Shown here one piece after another: positions 1 to 13,600 of a stretch of DNA of 64,000 nucleotides. A program made the translations under genes and the position numbers. This DNA comes from Pyronema omphalodes (Eukaryota > Ascomycota > Pezizomycetes > Pezizales > Pyronemataceae). The notes below the pieces were generated by a model. It saw only the letters and a list, made by a program, of their open reading frames with translations, made no database searches and was not told the origin of the DNA. How positions within the stretch are numbered: the stretch's first letter is position 1; each line of letters begins with the position of its first letter. The stretch is taken from assembly GCA_024516155.1 (NCBI GenBank), contig JAJJXM010000047.1:248001-312000 (forward strand), in the 5' to 3' direction.

Positions 1-2523
1 GTTGAACAGAGTAGCTAGACGCATTAGCATGTCTGTGCCTCCCTCGTGAGTTGTAGGGTTGAGTTTGAAGAATTTTACTAACACGGAGAGCTGGGATTTT
101 AGAGGAGGTTAAAGCTCGTGGCTTAAACTTATAGGCTGATGGTTCCAAAAACGGCGACAGCAGCACAACGGTTGGGGGTTTTCTGTGGGAGTAGGATAAA
201 GGCAGCGCGGTGGTGATAGTGGTAGTGGGCGTTTTATTTTTCTCTTGTTATTTCACGTTCTCGCAACCCGATTGTTTCCCCTTTTTTCCCATTCTTCTTT
301 TACTTAACACTTTTTTTTTACTTGTTCTGCTTATGTCAATGTCGTTGTTATAATGCGGAACGGATACTACTACTACACTACTACTATTTTTCACCTGATA
401 CTACTGAAATTGGTTTGTTCGGTTTATCGCGTGTTATTTGGGGGGAATGAATCTAATGTGCATTGTCGTTGTCGTTGCTTATCTTTACGTCATTTTTTTC
501 GTTGTTGTTTTAATGGGCTTCTTCGTACACACCCACTTTATATCTATCTACGTACACGGTTTATTGGGAATATATCAAAAGTCTAGAAAAAAAGCATTAA
601 CAAGGCCTCATGTCATTTTTGAAAATATATCTTCGCCACATGACTAGAAATCTCTTGGAATTAATGAGGAATTTAAGCACCTACTAGAAACAGAATTACT
701 ACGCTAGCTACTATATTCGGTGAAAGAAAGACTAGTGGAGTTATTCAGGGTCTACACTAAACTTTAACTTGACCTCCGTAAGTCGTGGACCCAGTTGATT
801 TTACGGATCATAGATCACAGATCACAGATCATAAAATATTTTCGAAAGAGCACAAAATACGGGAGAAGCATAGAAGATCTGCCTTTCAACACCATTGATT
901 CATAAACCACCATAGAAAGGAGAGATGAAGCATATCAAATCTGCCTCTAAATACCATTAATCCTTGAGTCACCATGGCGTGGAAAATTCACTATATAGCG
1001 ATATTAGAAAAATACCCAAAGCATTGAGTGATCGACCATGAATCATGAACCATGAACCATGAATCATTAAGCATAACCATAAACCATAGTTATATTAAAA
1101 GCTTTCTTTTCCTTTATGTATAAAAAAAACGAAAAAATCAGAAAAATTTACATCCTGAATATATCCTCGAGCTTGTTGTTTCGTGTCGTTGTTGCTATGT
1201 ACGAGGTGCTGGACAAAAGTGACCGTCACCCCGCGCGGCGCTTAGCACAGAAAAGTGACGGTCACTTTTGTCCTCGTACCGTATGTGTGTTATCTGTTGA
1301 ACTTTCCTTCTTTTGTCCTTTGTCCTGTGTTTATGTTTATGTTTATGTTTATTGTTATCATTAACATTACTTACTTTACTTACTTTATCCTGCTATACTG
1401 TTCTCTGCTGGTATGTTAAGTTGCTTCTATCGATAGTCCATTTTACTCCACTCCACTCCACTCTACTCCGCTCCAAAAGCAATGCATAGCAACGCATAGC
1501 AACGCATAGCAAAACCATGCAAAAAAAAAAAAAAAGAAACGAAAAAAAGAACCCGAAAATGCGATATAAAAAAAAAGAAAAAAAGTAAAAAGAACAGATA
1601 AACATTACTACATAATACCTAACTACTTCTCGAAGAAAAAAAAAATCTATATTCTCCCAAAGTACATTTAAAAAGAAATGGTATACAAAAGTAAAACGTA
1701 AAAAGAAGTAAAAGAAGAAGTAAAAAAGAAAAGAAAAGAAGAAAAGAAGAAAAAAGAAATTTTACACTCTGCTCGACCCACCCGTCGTGCCAACTTCCCA
1801 ATCCCACAACTCCCTCGCTCCCCAACCCCACAACTCCCTCGCTCCCTCGCCCTCTTAATCCCTAGTTCAAGAAAAAAAAAATCGACAATCGATTAATAAA
1901 CGCGGCAACTAATACAAATCCAACCCCTATACTCCATACCCCTTATTCATATTTCATATCGTCTGTAAAGAAAAAATAGTAGAAAAAACAGCAAAAAACA
2001 AAAACAAACACCCGACACCTGTACGTTACCAAAACACAGCGAAAAGCAAGGAAAAAAAAAAAAAGCAGCAGTAAAACAGACAAAAAAACACAGAAAAAAC
2101 AAACAAAAACAAAAACTCCATGATAATAACAAACAACCGCTCATTATAGTCAATAGACGGAAATACAGTATGCTAAGAAAGAAAAAAACTAAACATAACA
2201 TAACATAACATAACATTATAGGCAATGGTTGGTATAGTGGTATATGCTTTTTTTTATTATTTGATTACCGCTTCGATACCGCTTCGATACCACTTAACTA
2301 TTGCTTCACTATCGCCTCGCTATCACTTCGCTACCGCCCATGGTGCTTCTCGAGACTTCGGACTGCGTCTAGTACTTCTTCTTTACGGGAAAGAGTTTGT
2401 TGAGCTTCTTCTAGGCCATAGCCGCAGACGCGGACTAGATAATCGAGTCTATGGGGGTTTTCGTTAGTATTAATAGACAAAAGCAGCCGGGGATGAGTTT
2501 TAGCCTAAGGCTCAAGAGATAAC
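1..2523. other. Non-coding low-complexity stretch left of the 5-phosphatase gene
   Basis: No reading frame here has the look of a conserved protein. The stretch is rich in A/T runs, purine tracts near 1515-1780 and 1975-2120, and short direct repeats. Examples are ATAGATCACAGATCACAGATC near 808-830 (about 7-8 bp periods), CATGAATCATGAACCATGAA near 1040-1065, and ACATAACATAAC near 2195-2215. The only compact structure I see is the inverted repeat at 1199-1279, listed separately. The part near 2470-2523 is probably the 3' UTR and terminator region of the minus-strand gene that ends at 2524. Confidence 0.6.
1202..1276. mobile_element. 75-bp inverted-repeat element, possible TA-flanked MITE
   Basis: The outer ends GTACGAGG (1199-1206) and CCTCGTAC (1272-1279) are inverted copies. 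Inside them lie inverted copies of GGACAAAAGTGACCGTCAC (left about 1211-1229; right about 1254-1273). The left arm has four extra bases (TGCT) relative to the right. A TA dinucleotide flanks each side (1200-1201 and 1277-1278), as expected for Tc1/mariner-pogo target duplication. Each arm also contains its own small palindrome, GTGAC-N-GTCAC. No coding capacity. It could also be a regulatory hairpin or a terminator; the TA duplication is only two bases and weak on its own. Confidence 0.45.
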
Positions 2524-5500
2524 TTACTTTGCGTTCATAATATGTGTAGCCCTAACCTCCTCATAAGCTCTCACACATTCCCTCCAAACCATTTCCCGTT
2601 TCTTATGATCGACAGTTTTGACTCTAATCAAGAAAGCACCGGAAACAGGTCTATGATCACTAGCCTTCACCTCCCATCTTCTATACTCGGTCTGTTTAAT
2701 TTTTCCCAGTCCACGATAAAGCAATCTATCACACCAAGCCGGACTCCGCTTCTTATCACTTGAATCATAGATATCAGTTCCGACATCATATTTATATGTC
2801 GGAGCAAATGTTATAGGACTCTCATTGAACACGCGTAGTCTAAACCCAGGGTTCTTTTTCCGCTCGACGAGAAGTTGGTCCCGCTCTAGGAGAGGGCCTA
2901 GGTCGTTGTTCTTAACGCGGTTGATAATAGAATCACGTCCGTGGTCGATACGGTAGTTGAGGTCACCGTTTAGGATACAGATTTCATGGTCCAGGATCAT
3001 GCTACCGTCTCCTCCGCCAACGAACATGTCGGTGCGGGTGGAGCTGGCTGGTTCCACTGGAAGGGATTCCGATTCGAGGATGGCGGCGATGTCGTTGTTG
3101 CGTGACATGGTGTGAGATTGTCCGGCGGCTAAATGACAGTTGATGAAGCATAAAGAGCTGTCGTCGAGGAAGAAACGGACTACTAGAGCACCCTGTTCAT
3201 TGTTAGTTAATTGTAAATATTATCCTGGAAAGAAGGAAATTACCTTGTTTCCATGAAGACCACCTAAACCTCTCTTCACAGTAGAAGCGGCAATATTACG
3301 GACACTGGGTTTTATCGAGGCCTTGATAAAGATGCAAGTAAACAAACCAACCAAGTTTGCAACATGCAACAGAATATATGGTTCGTCTCTCGGCATATGA
3401 GTTTCAATTGATTTAGTCAATTGCTGTTGCCAGAGGCGGTACTGATGCGACATATGTTCCTGTTGATCTGCTGCTTTCTTCTTTTTGCTGGTTTTCTTGA
3501 GGAAAGATTTGGCTGTAATCTTTTTATCCTCAAGATCTACTAGCTCTTGGAATCCAAAGACAATGATATCTGGTGAATCCACGCTGTTGAGTACGCTCTC
3601 CAAGAAGACTTTGTCACAATCCCGAGTTAATAAGTCCTGAGGTTTAGAGGCTCCGGCGTTCCAGGTACAGATTAATGCTCGAATCTGGCGGAAGCTGCAG
3701 AATTCCACGTCCTTCTTTTGCATCTCGGCCTCTAGAGTGTCTTCCTCTAGCATACCGTCCCATACGCGGATGACATTGTCGGTTCCCATGGTAACGACTT
3801 GTAACCGACCGTTTTTCCAGACGCTAGTGATATCCGCCTGTACACCAATAATCGGACTCTCGCAACTCTGCCAGTCCTTTATAGCCTTCCATGGTTTCGA
3901 GCGTACATCATAAACGTAGATCATTCCAGTTTTGTACCCAGCCCAAAGATAATCTCCAACACCGGTCATGGAGTTGATTTTATACAGCGAGACACTGACT
4001 ACGTCGATACACTGCAGAGGGTTCTGAGAATATATCGAGACCTTTCCATCCGAATGTCCAAAGTATACTCGATCCGGCTGACTATTTATGGTAGCCGCAC
4101 AGGTGATATCACCAGCGGTTTTAGTTGCAGTAAGCTGACGGGACGAAACATTGAAAATACGTGTAGGATCGGTACTTGGCTGATAAACATCAACATTTTT
4201 TCCAGAACCCACCCAGAGGTAACCGTCCACAACAATTGAACAGGAGTGTTTTGGGTTGATTCTAAAAGTTGTTGGTGAATTCCTCAAATTCGGTTGGCCA
4301 TTGATATCCGGGCCCCAAACTTGAAGCTTGCCACCTTCGTCAAGAGACCATAGCTCAAAGCCACAGCGGTGGATTTTGACAACCTCTTTCTTTGTATGGG
4401 CGCTAGTACGGGTATCGATAATTCGCTGGGCTGCGATATCGACTTCCATAAGCTCACCGAGCGAAGTACCAAGCCAGAGAAAGTTTCCTTCGCTCTCCAC
4501 ATTGACCGATGGCTTGAATGCAACTGCTGTAATTCTGGTACCCTCAGGATGTGCTAAGGACATGACACACCGGCCAGTGAGAACATCCCACACTTTGGTA
4601 GAGTGTCCGATTGTACAAACGTACTGGCCGCATACGGCAAATGTACGGACATCGCTCTTGCATGAAATTTCCGGAGGTCCCTCCTTGAAGTATGGTCTTC
4701 TTCGGTTCGCCTGGGAAGAATCTGGATAGTCGCTCAAATGAGACTGGTCATCTTGTCCACCTTCATCAGAATCATCCGGTCCATATTCAGACGTAGGATA
4801 ATCATCTGACGATCCCGAAATCTTCGATCCTCCTATCAACGGTTTCCCCATCATACTAATGCTGCCTATACTACGCTTCGGAGGAGGTAAGAAAGTTGAT
4901 CTAGAGTCGGTTTCTTCTTCTTGTCTCTGCGGAGAATTACTACGTCCCCGAGAGACTCTTGCTTTGACACCGCCAATCAATCCTACTGATCGTGGAGGGA
5001 GAATTGGCCTAGCTCCTGTATCGTCCAGCGACATTCTCTGATTCTTGATGGAATAATCCGGATTTATCCTTGGCCTCACTTGGTCCATAGACATTCTAGG
5101 CGGTGGTGGGGGAGCCGGATTCCGGGGCTTAGGAGGTACATATTCATTCCGAAATGCCTCGCTCCGTGGCGGGGGAGGCGGCGGTGAGAATACTACGTGT
5201 GGTTGCGAAGGGGTTCTTCGGGGAATATTTGCAGGTAGCGGCGGTCTTGGGGGCGGGACAACCGGGGGTGTGGCAGGTTGCGTAGCTTGCGGCGCAGCAT
5301 ACTGTGCAGGATGCGCCTCATTATCTGATCTCTGTGATCCTCCGGAGCTAGACGGGGGAGTGCTAAATGGTGAAACACGCTCACCACCAGGCGCAACTGG
5401 TGCCAATCCATTCGTAGTCGTTTCAGGACGCGGAGTCAACGCTGGAGGTCTGCTTGGAATTCTTGGCTTTGCATTTCTGGCAGGTACAGGTGGTGGTGGT

Positions 5501-6310
5501 GGTGCTCGTCTGTCATGGTCACCCGATCGCTGTACTGGTCCAGTGTGCGCTGGAATAAGTGGAGGGGTGTTATAGTCATGTTGCGTCCTAGTCGGATCCA
5601 CCCCCATAGCTCTATATCCCCCAGTTACCTCGTCTAACATGTAGCTCGTTGACTTGGGCCGCGTATGTCTCGGTGATAACGGGGGCGGGGGAGGCGGGGG
5701 AGTCCTTCCGGATCGATATTTCGGCGCTGGAGAGAGAGGCCGGCCAGGAGCCCCAGGAGCAGCATTGATGTACCCATTTCCTGTTGCTGTTGGTACTAGT
5801 GATGCTGGGGGCGGGGGAGGTACTGGCGGCGCCGGGGGTGCGAGAGTTCGTTCTGAAAGATCTAGGGGTGGAATCGGGGGTGAGCGCGGGCAGGCCACGC
5901 GAAGCGACGGCGGAGATCGAGGAGGACTGAAGGTGCTGTAGACGGAATGTGGTCTCTGGCGCGGAGACTGTCCGTATGCGCGTGGGAGCGTGCGACTCCT
6001 ATAACTGTCGTTTCTCGGTGGGGAAAGTCCGCCTCCCCATGAGGATGCCGATTCATCGTCTGTTACGGATGCGCCGTGTGGTTCTCTGAAGGGGTCCGAG
6101 CTCACGGAATCTGTAGGACTGAAGGCGTTCGTCGGAGGCTCGGTGTTTGTAGGGGTAGCTGGTGGGTTGGAGGTAGCTAGTTGTTCGAACCGCGAGCGAA
6201 GGGACGAAACAGAAGCCTATGTGTCACGTCAGTTAGAGTTCAAGCTTCCCCAGAAACGTAGTTGAGGCATTCGGAATCGTGGCGCATACCGGGGGCTGCT
6301 CATCGGCCAT
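2524..6310 (-). CDS. Inositol-polyphosphate 5-phosphatase with proline-rich N-terminus and WD40-like region
   Basis: Three exons: 6310-6290, 6216-3244 and 3192-2524, giving about 1220 residues. The start ATG at 6310 begins MADEQPP and splices (intron 73 nt) to ASVSSLRSRFEQLA, a conserved opening of this fungal family; the methionine-like position at 6105 is a GTG and is not the start. Residues about 90-500 are disordered with many PPPPPP stretches (probable SH3/profilin or EVH1 ligands). Residues about 530-850 form a WD40-like repeat region. The IPPc catalytic domain begins near RALICTWNAG (about 890). It contains GLHGNKG across the second intron, GDLNYRI (about 1074), SPAWCDR (about 1145) and SDHRPV (about 1178), the Mg-binding and catalytic motifs of 5-phosphatases. 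Expected role: removal of the 5-phosphate of PI(4,5)P2/PI(3,4,5)P3-type lipids or soluble inositol phosphates. The exact substrate cannot be read from sequence. Confidence 0.93.
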
Positions 6311-9300
6311 GGTGCAAGATAACTGCTTCTGTAAGAATCCAGGGGCATGTAGACTGTGCTCGACAGGAGGAAGCTTGATATTCGATGTTGTCGCGGTGGT
6401 GAGGGAAAGGTAAGGGTTCGGGAGATGGGGGTAGTGAAATTCAAAGAGATCCTTGCCTGCCTGAACAAAGCCGCCCCGCGGTGATTGTACAAATGAGACT
6501 GAGCGTGTGTATCTGCGGCTACCAACGACGCAGCGGATGGAACGATGGATGAGATGCCTCGCAAAGGGAGTGGTTGGAAAGCGGTAATATAAAAACGACC
6601 GTGGTTGCTGATGGGGTGCGAATATACATGAAGCCCCCCCTAGCTGGGCTTAGCTGGGGTTCAAGAACGGAGCGCGAGTGGCTGAATTCCAGAAGGGAAG
6701 CACAGCCAGATTTCATAAGGAGAATCTACGCGATGGTCTGGAGATAGTCTGGGGTCGTCTGGAGATGCTCAAATAGTGATTAAGAAGATCTTATCGTATC
6801 ATATGAAGAAGATCATAATTACAGAAAGGAGAGAGCAACAAAATAAAATCCATCAACAGCTACATCTGGTGGCGATGTACCTGCATTAACTCGCATACTA
6901 AGCCGTATATGTTCCCCTGGAAATCTATGCACAAAAGTGAAGCTGTGGCACCGGAAGAAAACATCGCGTTTGACACGGGAGTTGTGTTGGGGTTAGAGTA
7001 AAAGAGTGTTACGGATAAAGTTGAATTGTTGAGTGATACAACATGATCGTATTGAATGTGACTCCATCAGTTATATTGTTTTGACATCAATACGTAGGAG
7101 CTATAACGCGATTGACTCTTTGTGATTTAAAGGGGAGCTGGTGCTACTTTGATCTTGGTAGCCAAGTATACTATCATACGGCGGATTTCCCATCCCTCCA
7201 ACAACAATATTCCGAAGAATTCCAACAGAAATAACCAATCTACATACACGAAATATCAATATCGAAAAGCGTCCAAGGATTACCTCTGTATCACGTGGTG
7301 CGCGTATGTGTCTACCCGATGCAGAACCACCCGAATACGTTTGTTGTCACAGGATATTACAGACCAATTTAATGACTGCACTTCAGACTGAATAGAAACC
7401 AACTGAAAACCCATATAGAAAAATCAGAATCACAATCGGTTCATCTTAAATTTCCCTTTCCTTCAATTCATGACTTGACCTCAAGATCTAATCAATTCCC
7501 GGGTTCCATGAGATCATAAATTTAAACGCCACCCCGAGGCGAAGCCCCGAAGCCAGCACTTCATACCCAGACATTGTTTTGTTTTATTTTGTTTTTTTAC
7601 CTTCTTGATCCTTTCCATTTCAAAAGTGCCCTCCCCCTCCCCCAACAACTTATTTCCGTCTTGTCCCAAGTGTATTCCAAGTGCTCAACCAGAACCATGG
7701 TAGGCCATATTAAAAGTTTCTAGTTCAGTACCCGACGATGGTTTATTCGCTCGCTTGGTCCCGCAGGTATAAACAAGCTTTCCCAAGGCTATGGGGAGCC
7801 ACACCAAACACCATACAAATCATGTGTAACCAACCATAGCACCATACTATGTACTTGGTCCCTCGCTGCTTGTAATCTGCACGAACTTGTTTCAATCGTA
7901 GAAATACGTACCATGGATGCAAACATATATATCGGATGCAAAAGCCAGAAACAGAGTAATAGTATGAAGCGTTAAGCTCCAGAGGATTATGAATGCGGTT
8001 TTCGAATTCTTCATGCGCACGCGAAGCATTGGGAACCTTAGGTAACCAGAGATAGTCGGAGTGGCAAGATGACAAAATAAACACTTCTAAGCTAGACTAA
8101 GAGATCTTAGCGATAACCGAGTTTGTAGTACACGCTCGATATAATCCAACAGACCTCAAAAAGAGGCACAAAGAAAAAAAGAAAAAAACAAAAAAAGTAA
8201 CAACGGCAATAGCAACAGCAACAGTAACAGTAACAGCAGCACCAGTAAGTTACATCAGCTGTATCCCCCACTCACTATTCCGATTCTCATACGGGAACGA
8301 AGAATACAGTGGACTATGGGCACCATAAACATCTGTCTTTCAAGATTACAAAAGCGTAACCCCTTCATATCACCTCCACGGTCCCTTAATACCACCTCAG
8401 CAAAAACACAGTCCCCATTCCCTCCAATAACCATATCCGAGTGCTAAGTCCATGACTCTGATTACTAACCTAATCCACGCGCATTGAACCTAAGTGTGTT
8501 GCAACCTGCGGTAGATCCTCCTGTTCTGGTGCTTCTTCCTTTTCTTCCCCTAACTAAACCCGGTAAGAGGAAATTAAAGGTTATATGATGAGCGTATCTA
8601 TATATATAATATGGTACGGGGGATTTTTAGAAAGAAAAGGGTGGAATAAGGGGGCACGGAGGAAAGTTAGTGTTATATATATAACAAGAATAATAATGAT
8701 AATCAAGATGTTAGTAATACATGAATAAACTATTTTGCGTAAAGGTGTGGGGTTTGGTTAGACATATAGAGACATGGTCAAAGATTTATGATCACAGTAA
8801 CTTTGGGGTTCAAAATCTCCTTTGTTATCATTGGAGAATGAGATATGAGCTGTGGATTGAAGATTCAGACTGTTGGTTGGTATGGAGCGCAATGGAATAG
8901 CTGTGCAAAAAGATGGCTTTCATGGATGGGATGTGTGCTTGTAAAGGAGGAAGAGGAAGAGGAAGAGGAAGAGGAAGAGGCGGGAAGAAATGAGAGAAGA
9001 AATCAAGGAAGGAAGGAATTCAAGATAACCCCCCGCCTTACATCCTTCCACACCCATCGCGAAGGCGCCGAAAGGTCCTCACAATATATAGTCAAATACT
9101 CCACGCTAACCCCCTTCTCTTCCATCAGAAAGCATTACCAAGAAACCTAATATCCGAGCCACTCCAACCAGCTACCCCCACTTGCAACCCCCACGTGAAA
9201 ATCCCGCGGGCCGTAACCCATAACCCAATCTCTTACCCCTCTCTGCAGACTAAACCAAGCACCAAATTATCAGGCAGAAAAAAAAAACGAGGCATTAATC

Positions 9301-9939
9301 TAGTAAATATAGTATATTAGATACCAGTAAATCAAGTTTCGTTGATCTAGTTCTGGTCCATTTGGTAAACATTGTCTAGTGACTATAGTCCGGTCTAGTC
9401 TAACAAGTCTATTATATCATAGCGAATCGAATTAAATCAAAATTGCATCATAATCATCATCATCATCATCATCATCGACATTGACAATAGTCGAGAGTAA
9501 ATAGGTTGAGATATATATTTCTTTTCATAAGGCTTAAGTATATTATGATAATCCGGGGATACCGTTTGGTTCGTATACGTATACCGGAAGATCTTTGCTT
9601 TCGGTAAGTTTTTACTAGAGTTTTGTGACATATGACATGTTTTGCTGCGAGATAGAAGGATAGATAGATACGGCTAGTGTAGTTATCAAGAAAGGAGAGG
9701 AGAGTTACTTCATCAATGATCTTGACGATTGATATTCCTAGTTTCTGGTCTCTAGTTCCCGGTTCCTAGTTCTTGGATGCTTCTGCACTGGGAATAGAGA
9801 CTTGAGAGATTGAGAGTTGTTCCGGTATTTTGTTCTGTCTAGTTGACTTAGTTTACATAGTTTACATAGCGAGTAATCCTTGAAGCTAGCTAATACCACA
9901 CGCAGCCTAGGCGAGAGTTTTCTAACCTCTTATCCTTAA

Positions 9940-10036
9940 GGGTGCGTTTGGTTCGACCGAAAACAAAGTTTTTTAGCCTATTTTCACAGGTAAAAAGGGC
10001 TTAAAATCATGTTTTCGGTTTGAACCAAACGCACCC
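9940..10036. mobile_element. 97-bp PIF/Harbinger-type MITE
   Basis: The element begins GGGTGCGTTTGGTTC and ends with its exact reverse complement GAACCAAACGCACCC. After a one-base difference the inverted repeat continues through ACCGAAAACA. It is flanked on both sides by TAA (9937-9939 and 10037-10039), the three-base TWA duplication made by PIF/Harbinger transposases. The interior is A/T-rich, itself partly self-complementary (AGCC..AAAAT against AAAAGGGCTTAAAAT), and has no coding capacity. Such a structure would fold into a near-complete hairpin. It is therefore a non-autonomous element dependent on a transposase encoded elsewhere. Confidence 0.75.
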
Positions 10037-10594
10037 TAATATAAAAAACACAGTATTTTGCTCTGCATGTACAGTGTATAGTACATAAGAACAAAAACCC
10101 CCATTTGGCGTGTAAACAGGTAAAAAAGACACCACTATATCACTCACTCAGTAAGTATATAACAGTAATTACCCTTTACTCTAGAATCAAAATTTAGCTA
10201 CATATATATGAAGTAAGCACATGTAAATATGATGCTAAAAAAATAGCCTTTAAAACTCCACAGTTTTCAAATCCCTAGATATATATATATACATCACGAC
10301 TATATAGTTATAGTTATATTTCCGGTGGTTATAGTGTCTATGGTCTATGGTCTATGGTGCCATAGCCACTACATATACTCGGATCTTTCAATAATAAAAA
10401 TAGAAATAGAGTCAAGCTAGACTGAAGTTAAGAAACTAGGAAACGAGGCAAGAAACTAAGAAACCAAGCAACTAAGAAACCAGTCCAGGAATCTTATTCA
10501 TATTATTCAGGTTGTATATCCGATTCCCTATATTCTATCATGTCTATATAATTCACCAAATACATAAGTAACACATCCATACCCTTAACACCAT

Positions 10595-10611
10595 CCCCCC
10601 CCCCCCCCCCC
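10595..10611. repeat. C17 homopolymer
   Basis: Run of 17 C residues in non-coding DNA, one of nine comparable runs in the window. Confidence 0.95.
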
Positions 10612-13600
10612 ACCCCTCCGTCGTCAATCACCTCCGAATCTCCCGTCGCCTTCGCAGTTAAAACTTAATCCCCGACACGAGCACTTAGCACTTAGAACAT
10701 TCACTGTTAATCCCCGAGCCGGCGACACCCTCTTATTTACGGCAGCTTACCGAAGTTAGGTCGGGGCTTATAAGGGGGACAAAGCGGGGTTGGTCATTGC
10801 ACTGTGCTGTGCTGTTCTGTGCTGTGCTGTGGCGCTGTATTGCGTTGCGTTGCGTTGTACTGTGTTGAGCTGCGTTGATCAATTCGAACTTATGGTCCGT
10901 TCTAAATGTTTACAGGGTCCGGTGTAAATCCATATGTATCTATATAGAATCAATGTGGATAATAATAAATAAGGCTTAGTAAAGCTTAGTAATAAATAAG
11001 GAATAAATAATAAGTAAAGTTTAGGAATAATAATGACGGTTTTATTTGAGATTTTTTTTGATTTTTGATTTTTTGATTTTTTGGGGTTTGGATTTTAGTT
11101 TTGGAAATTGATAGATAGATAATTTATTGTCTATATAGATTTAAATACTGAGATTTAATACATCATAGACCGTAAATATATCGTCCACTAGAAACATATC
11201 ATACGTCATAAATATATTACATCATAAATCAATTACATCATAAATACACCCACAAACTTACCAACTCACCAACCTACTAACTTACCCAACTTACCAAGTC
11301 ATCTACTTAGCTGGAAAAAGGCACCACCCCCAGCAGATCCTTCTTTGATAGATCTAGGACGACTGGAAGGAGAGTAAATGGAGGGAATGAAATGTAAAGA
11401 AAGAAAAAAAAATCTTGAGATGTTGCGGGGTTGTGAAAAAAATTCATAGCAGGCGGATTTATGTTGAGCTTGGGGGATGTATGGTGGTGTTCCGTATATG
11501 TTTCCTGTATAGTTCTGTACATGTGTGTTTTCTGTACGTGTTTTCTGTTCATATTTTCTGCATATGTTTTCTGCATATCCTGCGTGCAGTTGTTGGGATT
11601 TAGGTCTATGTAGCTAATCAGGTCCCTGCAGAATTTTGCAGCAGTTCAAGATGTCAAGATGACAGGATGTCAGGATCGGTAGATGATGGGGCCAGGGTAT
11701 CCAAGGTTCCCAGGGGCACGGGAAGTAAGTTGCGTGGGATAACTGGTATGCGAAAGATGATTGGTCGGTATGTAGAAATGACAGCTATTACTTTGGCAGT
11801 ATAGCAGATGGGATGTAATTCCACATCTTAACTGCTCCTGGTGATAGTAATTCCTCTTCTAGTATAGTTCCTCCTTTTTTGTTCTAACTTCTAACTTCTA
11901 ACACTCCCTCAGCTGGCCCTGGCCCTGGCCTCTGCGTGTTGGATTTGGGGGTTAAATAAAGTCTTGGAACTCGTCCGGTTCTTCCGCCGGCGGCGGCCAG
12001 TGTCAAAATGAAAACCTCCCTTCCGCTGGACATCATTTCCCGTGTCAGCAGGCTCCAAAAGGAAAAGGAAAAAAAAAGTAGGCAGGTGCATAGAAATTTT
12101 TGCCCGAACTCTGCCGGCTACCACATGGCAGCAAATTTTTTTTAATTCATTTCCTGTGACTTCTTTGTTTTTTGCCGTATTATACCGGTCTAACTGTTCT
12201 AACTGTTCATTACAGGTGTTTCGATAGCCGGGTCTTTAACTCCCGGTAACGCGCGCAGCATATATATGTTGCATCGACTCTTCACAGCTCGGATGATGCA
12301 TTGCTCGTCTATCGCAATTCTTGTTTTTTTTGTTCTTCACCCAAAATCGCCCTGTGACGGCTCTGCTTGTAATGCAAATCGCTGGGACTCCTTCTAGAAG
12401 CATCGCTTATGAGCAGAGAAGCTGTGCAATAAGAAATTCCAACGATTGATGTGCGCCAGGAAGTGCACGGGCCTATCCTGAGTAGGGGGCACCCTTGTTG
12501 TTCAGCCTCACATCAGCGTTCTTTGGGAAAAGCGTACGGTGTGAGGTGCAGTTGACGACGACTTGCCGACTCGCTTCAAGACGATCACCGCCTTGATGGG
12601 GCTGTATTTATTTTAATAATTATGGCTCGCTATTACGATCGCTAGCCGTCAAAACGGAGGGGCTTCGACAAAGCACCTTTCTTTTTTTTTTCTTGCGATG
12701 CGGACCAGGCGTCGGGATCGGGTCCAATCTGTAATCTGTAATCTGGTATTCGGAGTGTGGCGATGATCTGTCATATTTGATTGCGATTGGATTATATGCG
12801 GCGCAGACACGAAACATGGGTCGGGTAAGAGTTGCGAGATGGCGGGCTGATGTGTGAGATGGGGACCTGGCTAAGGGCTCTATGGCTCCATACTTCCGCT
12901 CTACGTACTAAACTGCTGGTTTGTTGCACCGACGGAAATGCAGCCTACCCTAGCAAACAAATTATATGCATGCAGAGCGATAACGTCACGTCTGCCGAAT
13001 TTGGGAGATTTGACGGGCGTTTCAGTGAGGTAGACAACTGACCGCTGTGAGAATGAGAATTTACTGGGAGGGGGAGAGGAGGGAGGATTGAGCGAGTGTG
13101 TAAGTGAGTGCGTGAGTGAATAAAAGGATGGGACAAGCGCAGCCGGGTCGGAAAAGATGGAGCTCAGGTGGAATGAGTGAGTAATTGGAGGTGATGGAGA
13201 GGGAAGAGAGGAGCGGTGATTGAGTAGGATGGGACAAGCGAAGATGGAACGGGGATGATGGAGCGAGGATTGAGATTGAAGTGAGTAAGGACAAACTGAC
13301 CGACAGACAAACCACCACCACTACCACCACCACACCAACTCGATCCAGAAACTGAGAAATGCTTGCCGTCGAGCTTCTTTGATGGACACGCCTAATTCAG
13401 TTCACAAGCACATGCATGTCTATGCCAAATTCAAACTGTCAATTTTCAACACCAATTGAATCCGGGAATGAGCTGCTCAGTGCACACGACACGCCCAACA
13501 CACGGTGTGGGTGCAATGTTGTTTGTATTTTGCACCCACCTCCTCGCCTACAGGAGGGTACAATCGAATTGGTGGAACAGAGAGACCAGGGAGCCCTCAG

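Noticed and set aside
2225..2467. 80-codon frame left of the 5-phosphatase gene
   Set aside because: Starts inside short CTTCGATACCG-type repeats and has no recognisable relative; lies in the 3' flank of the minus-strand gene.
7743..8084. 113-codon minus-strand frame with Cys/Tyr/Trp residues
   Set aside because: No motif, no adjoining exon-like frames and no promoter-like leader. Kept only as a candidate within the gene-poor stretch.
9946..9956. GGTTCGA sequences in both MITEs as tRNA B-box signals
   Set aside because: No matching A-box or cloverleaf; they are parts of the terminal inverted repeats.
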